From: Lachnospiraceae bacterium AC3007
GTDB lineage: Bacteria > Bacillota > Clostridia > Lachnospirales > Lachnospiraceae
DNA: 64,000 bases
Reading direction: 5' to 3'
Assembly (NCBI GenBank): GCA_000621405.1
Contig: JHYK01000004.1
Location: 1-64,000, forward strand
Positions within the stretch are counted from its first letter, which is position 1. Every line of letters starts with the position of its first letter. A program made the position numbers and the translations under genes. Shown here in pieces: positions 8,594-16,734 of the stretch. Under the pieces are notes generated by a model that saw only the letters and a program-made list of their open reading frames with translations, searched no databases and was not told the DNA's origin.

Positions 8594-9352
8594 ATGCGCT
8601 ATATCTCATGGAATGTAAACGGACTGAGAGCATGCATAGAAAAAGGTTTTATGGATTTTGCCACGTCCGTCGATGCTGATGCGATAGGGCTTCAGGAGAT
8701 AAAGCTTTCGGAAGGACAGCTTAAGGACTTTGACCTTCCCGGATACAAGATGTACTGGAATTATGCCGAGAAAAAAGGTTACTCCGGCACGGCGCTCTTC
8801 ACCAGAAAGGAGCCCCTTAATGTCACATACGGACTCGGGATAGAAGAGCACGACCACGAAGGCCGTGTCATAACTGCCGAATATGAAGATCATTATCTCG
8901 TGGTATGCTATACACCAAACTCTAAGCAGGAGCTTTTAAGGCTTTCGTACAGGATGACCTGGGAGGATGCCATGAGAGAATACCTTATGGGGCTGGATAA
9001 GAACAAACCCGTGATCTACTGCGGAGATCTGAATGTCGCACATAAGGAGATCGACCTTAAGAATCCTTCGACCAACCATCATAATGCGGGTTTTACGGAT
9101 GAAGAAAGAGAAAAAATGACCGCCCTATTAGACTCCGGCTTCACGGATTCATACAGGTATCTGCATCCCGAAGAGACGGGTGTATATTCCTGGTGGTCAT
9201 ACAGATTCCATGCCAGAGAGAAAAACGCCGGGTGGCGCATTGATTATTTCATCACGTCGGACCGGATACAGGATCGTATAAAAAAGGCCGGGATCCTGAC
9301 GGATGTCTATGGATCGGATCACTGTCCCGTGGAACTGGAAGTTGAAATTTGA
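8594..9352 (+). CDS. xth: Exodeoxyribonuclease III / AP endonuclease
   Basis: Cuts DNA at abasic sites and digests 3' ends in base-excision repair. The 252-aa sequence has the EEP-family order: WNVNGLRA at the N-terminus, LQEIKL (metal-binding Glu), YCGDLNVAHKEIDL (catalytic Asp/Asn), WWSYRFHAREKNAGWRIDYF, and the C-terminal GSDHCPVELE with the catalytic His. AGGGGG precedes ATG 8594. It is the last gene of the plus-strand run. Confidence 0.95.
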   Translation: MRYISWNVNGLRACIEKGFMDFATSVDADAIGLQEIKLSEGQLKDFDLPGYKMYWNYAEKKGYSGTALFTRKEPLNVTYGLGIEEHDHEGRVITAEYEDHYLVVCYTPNSKQELLRLSYRMTWEDAMREYLMGLDKNKPVIYCGDLNVAHKEIDLKNPSTNHHNAGFTDEEREKMTALLDSGFTDSYRYLHPEETGVYSWWSYRFHAREKNAGWRIDYFITSDRIQDRIKKAGILTDVYGSDHCPVELEVEI

Positions 9353-9394
9353 TCATACTGATTTACGGCCTGCACGGGATCAAATGTATTTTTC
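9347..9394 (+). terminator. xth: xth terminator
   Basis: ATTTGATC (9347-9354) pairs with GATCAAAT (9378-9385) and is followed by GTATTTTTC. The stem begins inside the last codons and stop of xth. The minus-strand terminator of the neighbouring mutase gene has the same form. Confidence 0.6.
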
Positions 9395-9401
9395 TCAGTC
9401 A

Positions 9402-9535
9402 CCGCCATGCCTTGGACAAACTAAGAGCCAACTTTGACTAAGTGTCCTTATCAGGATCGCATCGCCAAAGCGGAGGCTCGCGATCCTGGGACACTAAGTC
9501 TACGTAGGCTCTGGATTTCGTCCAAGGCATAAACG
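9402..9535. repeat. Large imperfect palindrome between convergent genes
   Basis: The left arm begins CCGCCATGCCTTGGAC and the right arm ends GTCCAAGGCATAAACGG. In between, matching blocks are AGAGCC/GGCTCT, GACT-AGTGTCC/GGACACT-AGTC and CAGGATCGC/GCGATCCTG. The centre contains GCCAAAGCGGAGGC. Arms are about 57 bases. No coding potential is seen. It lies between the facing terminators of xth and the mutase gene and resembles the element at 566-720 in size, layout and loop. Confidence 0.75.
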
Positions 9536-9559
9536 GCTCCAAATTCCTTCGAAAAACAC

Positions 9560-9604
9560 ATTTGTTCCCTTGCCGGCCTGCTCTGAGAAACGAACAGAAC
9601 AAAT
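9560..9604 (-). terminator. Terminator of the phosphohexomutase gene
   Basis: On the minus strand, ATTTGTTC just after the stop pairs with GAACAAAT about 30 bases later, followed by GTGTTTTTCG. The long loop contains GC-rich sequence that could form an inner stem. Confidence 0.5.
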
Positions 9605-9605
9605 C

Positions 9606-11300
9606 TCATTCCACTGACCGGATCCGGGTGAAGATCTCATCCCGGATCTTTTTGTTCTTCTCAAGCGCCCCTTCTCTGGAGACATCCTTGGCATAAAAAT
9701 AGAATTTGATCTTTGGCTCCGTGCCGGAAGGACGCACTGCAAACCAGGAACCGTCCTCTAAAAAGAACCGGAGTACGTTTGAAGCGGGAATATCTTCGTG
9801 CCCGTCCTTGTAGTCGATGACTTCCGTGACCTTTAGTCCGGCGACCTCTTCTGGAAGATCTGCTCTTACGGAGGACATCATGCGCCCTATGCGCTCTGCG
9901 CCTTCTATGCCCTCAAGTATGATATTCGGCTCGTCTTCCGCAAAATACCCGTATCTGTCGTAGATCTCGTTCAGGACATCCAACAGGGTCTTGCCCTTCT
10001 TCTTATAATAGGCTGCGGCTTCGGCGACCATCATTCCGGCAGAGATACCGTCCTTGTCCCGGATGTTCTTTGACAGGGCGTAGCCTACGGATTCTTCATA
10101 TCCGAAGAGATACTGAAGGCCGTTTTCTTCGAGGAAGGGGATCCTGCCACAGATATTCTTAAAGCCCGTAAGAGATTCATACATCTTAACCCCGTAGCTT
10201 TCTGCTATGATGGTGCTGAGGGTGCTCGTTACTATGGATTTTACCATCGCTCCGTTTTCGGGGAGCGCGCCGGCATCCTTTTTTCCTTCAAGGATATAGT
10301 TTACCAGTATGTACCCGGTCTGATTGCCATTCAAAGGCAGATAGGATCCGTCAGGACGGGCTATCTCTATGGCAAATCTGTCCGAATCGGGATCTGTGGC
10401 CATCAAAAGCTCGGCATTTACTTCGCGCCCCAGCTTCTCAGCCAGCGCAAAGGCTTTTGTATCTTCCGGATTGGGATAGCCGACTGTCGTGAAGTCAGGG
10501 TCCGGAAGAGACTGCTCTTTTACCTCATGCCATGCGGTATATCCGATATCATTGAGCATGGTAGTAAAGGGAACGTGACCTGCGCCGTTCAGCGGCGTAT
10601 ATACTATGGGAATGGAAAGATCCAGCTCTTCTCCCTTATGTATGGAAAGAGATTCGATCTCATCCAGATATTTTCTGTCCCATTCGGAAGGGAGGACTGA
10701 AATGAGGCCGTCGGATATGGCGAGATCGTAATCGGCTGTCTTTAGACCGTCAAACATATCTACTGCCAGTATCTTTTCCGTCATGCGGTCTGCGATCTCG
10801 GAGCCTACCTGACATCCGTCCGACCAGTAGGCCTTGTATCCGTTGTAATCCTTCGGGTTATGAGAGGCGGTGATATTGATCCCGGCTGTGGCGCCGAGCT
10901 GTCTTATCACGTACGCAAGCTCCGGTGTGGGCCGAAGGTCATCAAATATAAAGGCCTTTATGCCGTTGGCGGCAAATATACAGGCTGTGAGTATGGAGAA
11001 TTCCTTAGAGAAATGCCTGGGATCATGTGCTATGACGACGCCCCGGTCGCAGGCATCAGGACCTTCTTCTATGATAAGATCAGCGATCCCCTGGGTCGCG
11101 CGGCCAACGGTAAGTCTGTTCATCCGGTTGGTCCCGGCGCCTATCTTTCCCCGAAGCCCCGCTGTCCCGAAGCTCATGTCCTTGTAGAAGCGGTCCCTGA
11201 TCTCTGCTTCATTGTCTTCTATAGAAAGAAGCTCTTCGTATAAAGGATCCGATCCCTCGAGCTTGTCGCGCCATTCTTTATAACTGTCCATACGATCCAT
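9606..11300 (-). CDS. Phosphoglucomutase/phosphomannomutase
   Basis: Interconverts hexose 1- and 6-phosphates through a phosphoserine. The 564-aa product shows the family motifs in order: FGTAGLRGKIGAGTNRMN, active-site serine loop TASHNPKDYNGYKAYW, metal-binding DPDSDRFA, sugar-specificity loop GYEESVGY and phosphate-binding RPSGTEPKIKFYFYA. The size matches the PgcA-like type of Firmicutes. The ATG at 11300 is chosen because AAAGGAG lies 8 bases upstream; the frame stays open to 11759, but that extension has no family similarity and runs into the flagellin leader. It may feed glucose-1-phosphate to galE or mannose-1-phosphate to manC in this window. Confidence 0.92.
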   Translation of the reverse strand: MDRMDSYKEWRDKLEGSDPLYEELLSIEDNEAEIRDRFYKDMSFGTAGLRGKIGAGTNRMNRLTVGRATQGIADLIIEEGPDACDRGVVIAHDPRHFSKEFSILTACIFAANGIKAFIFDDLRPTPELAYVIRQLGATAGINITASHNPKDYNGYKAYWSDGCQVGSEIADRMTEKILAVDMFDGLKTADYDLAISDGLISVLPSEWDRKYLDEIESLSIHKGEELDLSIPIVYTPLNGAGHVPFTTMLNDIGYTAWHEVKEQSLPDPDFTTVGYPNPEDTKAFALAEKLGREVNAELLMATDPDSDRFAIEIARPDGSYLPLNGNQTGYILVNYILEGKKDAGALPENGAMVKSIVTSTLSTIIAESYGVKMYESLTGFKNICGRIPFLEENGLQYLFGYEESVGYALSKNIRDKDGISAGMMVAEAAAYYKKKGKTLLDVLNEIYDRYGYFAEDEPNIILEGIEGAERIGRMMSSVRADLPEEVAGLKVTEVIDYKDGHEDIPASNVLRFFLEDGSWFAVRPSGTEPKIKFYFYAKDVSREGALEKNKKIRDEIFTRIRSVE

Positions 11301-11496
11301 GATACAGGCTCCTTTCAGATGATAGATACATTGTATCATAGACTGATATGCAGGGTATGGAATAATTTTGCAACAAAAGAATAACAAAAAGTGGTTTACG
11401 ATAATCAAAATATTGACGGGCAGTATCCAGTAAACACAACATATTGTAGCCTGAGGGATTAACGTAAATTTTTTGAAAAAAAGTTTAAAAAAGGGG
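11301..11496. other. Divergent intergenic region, mutase/flagellin
   Basis: An AT-rich spacer between divergently transcribed genes, about 200 bases before the flagellin promoter. TATGATACAAT on the minus strand near 11330 is a plausible -10 region for the mutase, without a clear -35. I see no gene here. Confidence 0.4.
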
Positions 11497-11527
11497 TTGT
11501 GCAATGCTTGGGATAGTCCGATATAAT
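11497..11527 (+). promoter_or_regulatory. Flagellin promoter
   Basis: TTGTGC (11497-11502), 19 bases, TATAAT (11522-11527). The -10 region is embedded in CCGATATAAT, which matches the sigma-28 -10 box, but no TAAA box lies at the sigma-28 spacing. It may be a sigma-28 promoter with a poor -35 or a hybrid. Transcription would start near 11534. Confidence 0.45.
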
Positions 11528-11535
11528 GTTTGTAA

Positions 11536-11570
11536 GCGGCAGGGAAAGTTCCAAAGCGAACAGGAGCCGC
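11536..11570 (+). promoter_or_regulatory. 5'-end hairpin of the flagellin mRNA
   Basis: GCGGC (11536-11540) pairs with GCCGC (11566-11570), and the inner GTTC (11548-11551) pairs with GAAC (11558-11561) around a CAAAGC loop. An asymmetric internal loop, AGGGAAA against AGGA, separates the stems. It would form at the extreme 5' end of the transcript, where such stems often slow decay. Confidence 0.5.
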
Positions 11571-11699
11571 CGATAAAAACTTCATAACATGTGCACACAC
11601 GGGAGATAAGACTTCCGTATGGCAGATAAAGGAAGGACCGGGACGGTACCACCCGGAAATTCCGCAAAAACTATTAACAAGCCCAAACGGGGGCGCACA

Positions 11700-11736
11700 C
11701 CCCAAAAGGATTTGGGGCGAAAAAATTTCAAGGAGG
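11700..11736 (+). promoter_or_regulatory. GGA-loop hairpin and ribosome site of flagellin (CsrA-like site)
   Basis: CCCCAAA (11700-11706), loop AGGA (11707-11710), TTTGGGG (11711-11717): a perfect 7-bp stem with GGA in the loop, followed 12 bases later by a strong ribosome site AAGGAGG (11730-11736). CsrA binds GGA in hairpin loops, and in Bacillus subtilis it represses hag through one hairpin site and one at the ribosome site. The layout here is the same; no csrA is in the window, so binding is inferred. Confidence 0.5.
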
Positions 11737-11744
11737 AAAAAAAC

Positions 11745-12815
11745 ATGGTAGTACAGCACAATCTTACAGCAATGAATTCCAACAGGATGCTTGGCATCAC
11801 CCAGGGAGCACAGGCAAAGTCATCTGAGAAGCTTTCATCCGGTTACAAGATCAACCGTGCAGCAGACGATGCAGCAGGCCTCTCCATAAGTGAGAAGATG
11901 AGGAAGCAGATCCGCGGACTTACACAGGCATCAGCAAACGCACAGGACGGAATATCCGCAGTACAGACAGCAGAGGGTGCACTTAACGAAGTACACGACA
12001 TGCTGCAGAGAATGAACGAGCTGGCAACAAAGGCTGCAAACGGCACAATGTCTTCTTCCGATAAGAACGACGTTCAGAACGAGATCAAGCAGCTTTCAAT
12101 CGAGATCGACAGAGTTGCAACCACCACAAAGTTCAACGAGACTTATCTCCTGAACGGCGCTAAAACCGGCAAGTTAAAGGATTCTCAGTGGGACGGCGCT
12201 CTCAGCTTCGCACTTCAGGTTGGCGCAGACAACCTCGAGAGCAACAGGATCGGCGTCAGGATCTTCTCGATCACAGCTTCAGCTATAGGCGTAGGCGTTG
12301 ATGACACCAAGACAGCTGACGACATCGTTACCAAGTATCACTTTGGCGTAGACGGCAACGGCTCTATCGTTCAGATCACCGGAAGAGATATGGGCGCTAA
12401 GGAAGCAAACATTGAGAATTCCATCGTTACTGTTAAGGCTGGATCCATCCTTCCTATAAGCGGAAAACCTGACGGAACAGCAACAGAAAAGACAGAGCAG
12501 GGAGCAGGCGGCTACATCAGCGTTAAGACGACCTCAACGGCTCGTGCAGCTATAGACAACATCTCAGCAGCTATCAAGCTCGTGTCTGCTAGAAGGTCTG
12601 AGCTCGGTGCTATCCAGAACAGACTTGAGCACACGATCAAGAACCTGGACAACGTCGTAGAGAACACGACAGCAGCAGAGAGCCAGATCAGAGATACAGA
12701 TATGGCTTCAGAGATGGTGAAGTTCTCGAACAACAACATCCTGCAGCAGGCTGGTCAGTCGATGCTGGCACAGGCAAACCAGAGCAACCAGGGCGTGCTT
12801 TCACTCCTCGGCTAA
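11745..12815 (+). CDS. Flagellin
   Basis: The filament subunit, exported by the flagellar secretion system. The 356-aa product has the conserved N-terminal D0/D1 helices (HNLTAMNSNRMLGI, SSEKLSSGYKINRAADDAAG, about residues 1-140) and C-terminal D1/D0 (SELGAIQNRLEHTIKNLDN, ending QAGQSMLAQANQSNQGVLSLLG), with a short variable centre (about 150-270). AAGGAGG is 8 bases before ATG 11745; an upstream in-frame ATG at 11619 lies in the leader and lacks flagellin sequence. Codon use is strongly biased, as for very abundant proteins. It is monocistronic, with its own promoter, structured leader and terminator. Confidence 0.96.
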   Translation: MVVQHNLTAMNSNRMLGITQGAQAKSSEKLSSGYKINRAADDAAGLSISEKMRKQIRGLTQASANAQDGISAVQTAEGALNEVHDMLQRMNELATKAANGTMSSSDKNDVQNEIKQLSIEIDRVATTTKFNETYLLNGAKTGKLKDSQWDGALSFALQVGADNLESNRIGVRIFSITASAIGVGVDDTKTADDIVTKYHFGVDGNGSIVQITGRDMGAKEANIENSIVTVKAGSILPISGKPDGTATEKTEQGAGGYISVKTTSTARAAIDNISAAIKLVSARRSELGAIQNRLEHTIKNLDNVVENTTAAESQIRDTDMASEMVKFSNNNILQQAGQSMLAQANQSNQGVLSLLG

Positions 12816-12872
12816 GAATAAGCGTAGCGATTACCATCGCGGGAGTTCAGCAACAGCTGGAACAGACTACCA

Positions 12873-12905
12873 AAAGGGAGCGGTTCATCCGCTCCCTTTG
12901 TCTTA
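12873..12905. terminator. Flagellin terminator, shared with the facing gene
   Basis: AAAGGGAGCGG (12873-12883), loop TTCAT, CCGCTCCCTTT (12889-12899): an 11-bp perfect stem followed by GTCTTATGTTTTTTC. The stem is symmetric and lies between two convergent genes, so it may end both transcripts. Confidence 0.85.
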
Positions 12906-12916
12906 TGTTTTTTCAA

Positions 12917-13801
12917 TTAAAGATTACGGTTCGGGGGAGAGATATAGTGGACCAGGTTCTTATTCAGGATGGCTGCAAGATAGCAGAAGGCGCTGTTGGC
13001 ATTGATCATATTTCTGCAGCAGCTCATTAGCTGCATGTCCCTGAAGGCCATATCGCCCCTGTTGCCCTCTATGAATATAACTTCCTTTGGAAGATCAAAC
13101 CCCATCTCTTTTGTATGAGTCCTGCAATAATCAAGATCATCGGAGAAAACAAAGAGAGTCATGTCCGGAACCGCCTGCAGCATGTCCTTTATCCAGCCAA
13201 GATAGAATTTATCGGGCGCAGATACACCATATTTCAGGTAATCTCCTCTTCTTATATGGATCGAGCAGGACTCCGTCTGCTGTATCATCTTCAGATATTC
13301 AAGATTATGCGGCTCTGTGATCTCGGGAAAGACGAGTTCCTTATCCAGCTGGTCGGAGATATTTCTGTACCAGCCCGCATCTATCCAGTAGCCGTGGTAG
13401 TATACATCTCCTTTGACCTTAGCTGCCTCCGGGCAAAACGTAGCCGAAGGAACGATCGCCTTCAGACCCTCAAAGGGATTCCATTCATCATTGTTCGGGG
13501 TGTCGCAGACCATAGTGAGGATGGTCCCGTTATCAAAGAGGATCTGCGGGATGCTCTTATTCTCATTCTTTTTAAGCTGTATCATGTATTCCCATACATC
13601 CGCATCGAAGGTCTGACTTAAGAGAGCCGGGTGGAGTCCGAAGACCTTTTCAAGCTCATAGCCGTTATGGACGTTATGTACGAAAAAGAAGGAATCATCC
13701 AGAAACCAGTCATCCTCCGGATGACGGATCTGACCGAATCTGTAGAAAATATACTGAAATACCTGGTTGGCGAGACCGCCGTTTAAAAAAACTATCTTCA
13801 T
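12917..13801 (-). CDS. Glycosyltransferase family 11 (alpha-1,2-fucosyltransferase-like)
   Basis: A 294-aa protein with the GT11 signature: N-terminal IVFLNGGLANQVFQYIFYRF, the donor-binding HIRRGDYL (H182-D187) and LFVFSDDLDYCRTHTKEM. GT11 enzymes transfer fucose from GDP-fucose to galactose. The enzymes for GDP-mannose, the precursor of GDP-fucose, lie in this window (manA, manC), but gmd and fcl are not visible. It faces the flagellin gene and could act on flagellin or a surface glycan; this is only positional. No clear ribosome site precedes ATG 13801, and a possible -10 (TAGAAT) lies very close to the start. Confidence 0.8.
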   Translation of the reverse strand: MKIVFLNGGLANQVFQYIFYRFGQIRHPEDDWFLDDSFFFVHNVHNGYELEKVFGLHPALLSQTFDADVWEYMIQLKKNENKSIPQILFDNGTILTMVCDTPNNDEWNPFEGLKAIVPSATFCPEAAKVKGDVYYHGYWIDAGWYRNISDQLDKELVFPEITEPHNLEYLKMIQQTESCSIHIRRGDYLKYGVSAPDKFYLGWIKDMLQAVPDMTLFVFSDDLDYCRTHTKEMGFDLPKEVIFIEGNRGDMAFRDMQLMSCCRNMINANSAFCYLAAILNKNLVHYISPPNRNL

Positions 13802-13824
13802 GCAGACAATTCTAACATAAAATG

Positions 13825-13852
13825 TTGATTATGGGGACGGATCGAATATAAT
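13825..13852 (+). promoter_or_regulatory. uvrB: uvrB promoter
   Basis: TTGATT (13825-13830), 16 bases, TATAAT (13847-13852), a near-consensus sigma-A promoter 73 bases before uvrB. No SOS (LexA) box is evident in it by eye. Confidence 0.7.
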
Positions 13853-13925
13853 AAACCTTATCCGCCCGAACCCGGGCCGGGATCATCATAAAGACAGAAC
13901 ATGCTTTGGATAAAGGATATACAAA

Positions 13926-15920
13926 ATGAATTTCCAGCTGCAGTCAGATTACAAGCCTACAGGCGACCAGCCGCAGGCCATAAAAGAACTTGTAGAGGGC
14001 TTCAAAGCCGGGAACCAGTTTGAGACACTGCTTGGAGTAACAGGATCGGGCAAGACATTTACAATGGCGAACGTGATAGCTGCGCTCAACAAGCCGACTC
14101 TTATCATAAGCCATAATAAGACACTTGCCGGACAGCTCTACTCCGAGATGAAGGAATTCTTCCCGGAAAACGCCGTCGAGTATTTTGTATCCTACTATGA
14201 TTATTACCAGCCAGAGGCATATGTCCCGTCAACGGATACATATATAGAGAAGGATTCAGCGATCAATGAGGAGATCGATAAGCTGAGACTGTCCGCAACG
14301 GCTGCTCTCTCGGAGCGAAATGATGTCATAGTCGTGGCATCGGTATCCTGCATATATGGCCTTGGATCACCGGACGACTATATGCACATGATGATATCCC
14401 TGAGGCCGGGTATGCAAAAGGACCGGGATGAGGTGATCAGGGAGCTGATAGAGATACGCTATGACAGGGCCGTGGCAGATTTCAAGCGCTCCACCTTCAG
14501 AGTACACGGGGACGTGCTGGACATTTTCCCTGCGGAATCTGACGACACAGGCGTCAGGGTGGAATTTTTCGGAGATGAGATAGACCGTATCGTGGAATTT
14601 GACGTCCTCTCCGGTAATATAAAAGCAGAACTTAAGCATGCAGCTATATTCCCGGCATCCCACTATGTGGTGACAAGAGAAAAAATGGAGAGGGGAATAG
14701 CCGTTATCGAGCAGGAGCTGGAAGAACGTATTGCTTATTTCAAGTCAGAGGACAAGCTTATCGAGGCACAGCGCATATCCGAACGTACTAATTTTGACAT
14801 AGAGATGATGCGCGAGACAGGGTTTTGCTCGGGGATAGAGAATTATTCAAGGCCGCTTGCCGGAAGAGCTCCGGGATCGGCGCCGCTGACTCTCATGGAT
14901 TTCTTTCCGGACGACTATCTGATAATAATAGATGAGAGCCATATCACCATACCGCAGCTTGGCGGGATGTATAACGGAGACCAGGCAAGGAAGACATCGC
15001 TTGTTGATTACGGCTTCAGACTACCCTCGGCAAAGGACAACAGGCCGCTTTCCTTTGAGGAATGGGAGGATCATATAGACAAGGTGCTCTTTGTCTCTGC
15101 CACTCCCTCAACTTATGAGAGCGATCACGAACTGCTGAGAGCCGAGCAGATAATAAGACCTACAGGTCTTTTGGACCCCGAGATATCCGTCCGCCCCACG
15201 AAGGGACAGATCGATGATCTTTTGACGGAGATCAATAAGACAACGGATGACAAGGGCAAGGTCCTGGTGACCACCCTTACTAAGCGCATGGCGGAGGATC
15301 TGACCGATTACCTCAGGGAAGCGGGTGTGCGTGTGAAATACCTGCATTCGGATATCGATACTCTGGAGAGAGCCGAGATCATCAGAGATATGAGGCTTGA
15401 CGTATTTGACGTGCTTGTCGGCATCAATCTTCTAAGGGAAGGGCTTGATATACCGGAGATATCGCTTGTCGTGATCATAGATGCCGACAAGGAGGGATTT
15501 TTAAGATCTGCTACGTCTCTGATACAGACAGTCGGAAGGGCTGCGAGAAATTCGTCCGGACGTGTTATAATGTATGCCGATACGATCACGGGCTCCATGA
15601 AGGAATGCATCGAGGAGACCGAGCGACGCAGGAAGATCCAGCAGCAATACAACGAGGATCACGGGATCACGCCTCAGACAATAAAGAAGGCAGTCAGAGA
15701 TCTTATCTCAATATCAAAGAGCGTGGCAAAGAGCGAGTATGCGCTCGAAAAAGATCCTGAATCCATGGATAAGGATGAGCTGGAAAAACTCGCGGCCAGG
15801 GTTGAAAAACAGATGAAAAAAGCAGCGGCAGAGCTTGATTTTGAGACCGCCGCTATGCTCAGGGATCAGATGATCACCTTAAAGAAAGAGCTTTTGAAGC
15901 AGGAAAGGAAGGGTGTGTGA
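13926..15920 (+). CDS. uvrB: Excinuclease ABC subunit B
   Basis: The damage-verifying helicase-like subunit of nucleotide excision repair. The 664-aa product has Walker A ([14 protein letters not shown]), the beta-hairpin region ([25 protein letters not shown]), the DESH box ([11 protein letters not shown]), helicase motifs V/VI ([23 protein letters not shown]) and a C-terminal UVR motif ([21 protein letters not shown]) that contacts UvrC. Length is standard. Its stop lies one base before the next gene's ATG. Confidence 0.97.
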   Translation: MNFQLQSDYKPTGDQPQAIKELVEGFKAGNQFETLLGVTGSGKTFTMANVIAALNKPTLIISHNKTLAGQLYSEMKEFFPENAVEYFVSYYDYYQPEAYVPSTDTYIEKDSAINEEIDKLRLSATAALSERNDVIVVASVSCIYGLGSPDDYMHMMISLRPGMQKDRDEVIRELIEIRYDRAVADFKRSTFRVHGDVLDIFPAESDDTGVRVEFFGDEIDRIVEFDVLSGNIKAELKHAAIFPASHYVVTREKMERGIAVIEQELEERIAYFKSEDKLIEAQRISERTNFDIEMMRETGFCSGIENYSRPLAGRAPGSAPLTLMDFFPDDYLIIIDESHITIPQLGGMYNGDQARKTSLVDYGFRLPSAKDNRPLSFEEWEDHIDKVLFVSATPSTYESDHELLRAEQIIRPTGLLDPEISVRPTKGQIDDLLTEINKTTDDKGKVLVTTLTKRMAEDLTDYLREAGVRVKYLHSDIDTLERAEIIRDMRLDVFDVLVGINLLREGLDIPEISLVVIIDADKEGFLRSATSLIQTVGRAARNSSGRVIMYADTITGSMKECIEETERRRKIQQQYNEDHGITPQTIKKAVRDLISISKSVAKSEYALEKDPESMDKDELEKLAARVEKQMKKAAAELDFETAAMLRDQMITLKKELLKQERKGV

Positions 15921-15921
15921 G

Positions 15922-16734
15922 ATGTCAAAAAAACTATCGATAGTGGTTCCGACCTATAATGAATCGGGAAATGTGGAAGAGCTTGCCCGTCAGGTTAAAG
16001 AGGCTCTTAACGGAGTGGATTATGATATATGGTTTGTGGACGATTCAAATGATGATACCCCGGAAGTGCTGGAGGAGCTTTGTAAGAAAGATAAAAGGTG
16101 CAGGTATAAGCACAGGGAGGACAGGGATCAGACAGGACTTGCGACTGCAGTGATCGAAGGCTTTCACATGGCTGACGGAGAGATACTCGCCTGCATGGAT
16201 GCAGATCTGCAGCATCCGCCCGCAATACTTCGTTCCATGTATGCCGCGATGCTCTCCGGAGCTGATATGTGCATCCCGTCCAGACTTATCAAAGGAGGAT
16301 CGGACGGAGGCCTCAATATAGTCAGGAAATTCGTCTCCGGCACGGCACGCTGGATGGGGAAGGCGGCTCTATCTTCCCTTCGAAACATATCGGATCCTAC
16401 CTCGGGACTGTTTATGTTCAAAAAAGAGATGCTGAACGGCGCTGATCTTCAGCCTATCGGATGGAAGATCATGGTGGAAGTTGTAGCAATGTGTGAATAC
16501 CGCCTTATCGTGGAGATCCCTTATGAATTCCAGGACAGAAATTCCGGAGAATCCAAGATATCAAAAAAGGCCACGATCGAATATATGGAGCAGTTAAAGG
16601 ACCTCAGGAAGCGTGGAATAAAGCACGATTCGGTCATAGTCACAAGATGGTCGCCGGAATTTACGAAGAGCATGGTGAAAAAATACTGTCCTGAGGAAAA
16701 AACTGAAAGTATCACTAAAAGTAAAGCGGAATGA
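15922..16734 (+). CDS. GT2 glycosyltransferase, dolichol-phosphate mannosyltransferase-like
   Basis: A 270-aa soluble GT-A enzyme. [19 protein letters not shown] is the N-terminal nucleotide site, FVDDSNDDT the first Asp motif, and [13 protein letters not shown] the DXD-type metal motif with the DLQHPP block typical of polyprenyl-phosphate sugar transferases (DPM1 class). No C-terminal membrane helices are present, so it is of the short DPM1 type. The ATG at 15922 is preferred over GTG 15913 because AAGGAAGGG lies about 8 bases upstream. It sits between uvrB and uvrA, overlapping uvrA by 4 bases, so it is in the same transcript. Donor and acceptor cannot be told from sequence. Confidence 0.85.
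   Translation: MSKKLSIVVPTYNESGNVEELARQVKEALNGVDYDIWFVDDSNDDTPEVLEELCKKDKRCRYKHREDRDQTGLATAVIEGFHMADGEILACMDADLQHPPAILRSMYAAMLSGADMCIPSRLIKGGSDGGLNIVRKFVSGTARWMGKAALSSLRNISDPTSGLFMFKKEMLNGADLQPIGWKIMVEVVAMCEYRLIVEIPYEFQDRNSGESKISKKATIEYMEQLKDLRKRGIKHDSVIVTRWSPEFTKSMVKKYCPEEKTESITKSKAE

Noticed and set aside
11486-11527. Classical sigma-28 promoter for flagellin
   Set aside because: The TAAA at 11486 is 27-28 bases from CCGATAT, too far; only the -10 matches.
11400-11740. c-di-GMP riboswitch in the flagellin leader
   Set aside because: The loops do not match the type I or type II consensus; ordinary hairpins explain it better.
11301-11759. 153-residue N-terminal extension of the phosphohexomutase
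   Set aside because: No family similarity, and AAAGGAG marks the start at 11300; the extension lies over the flagellin leader.
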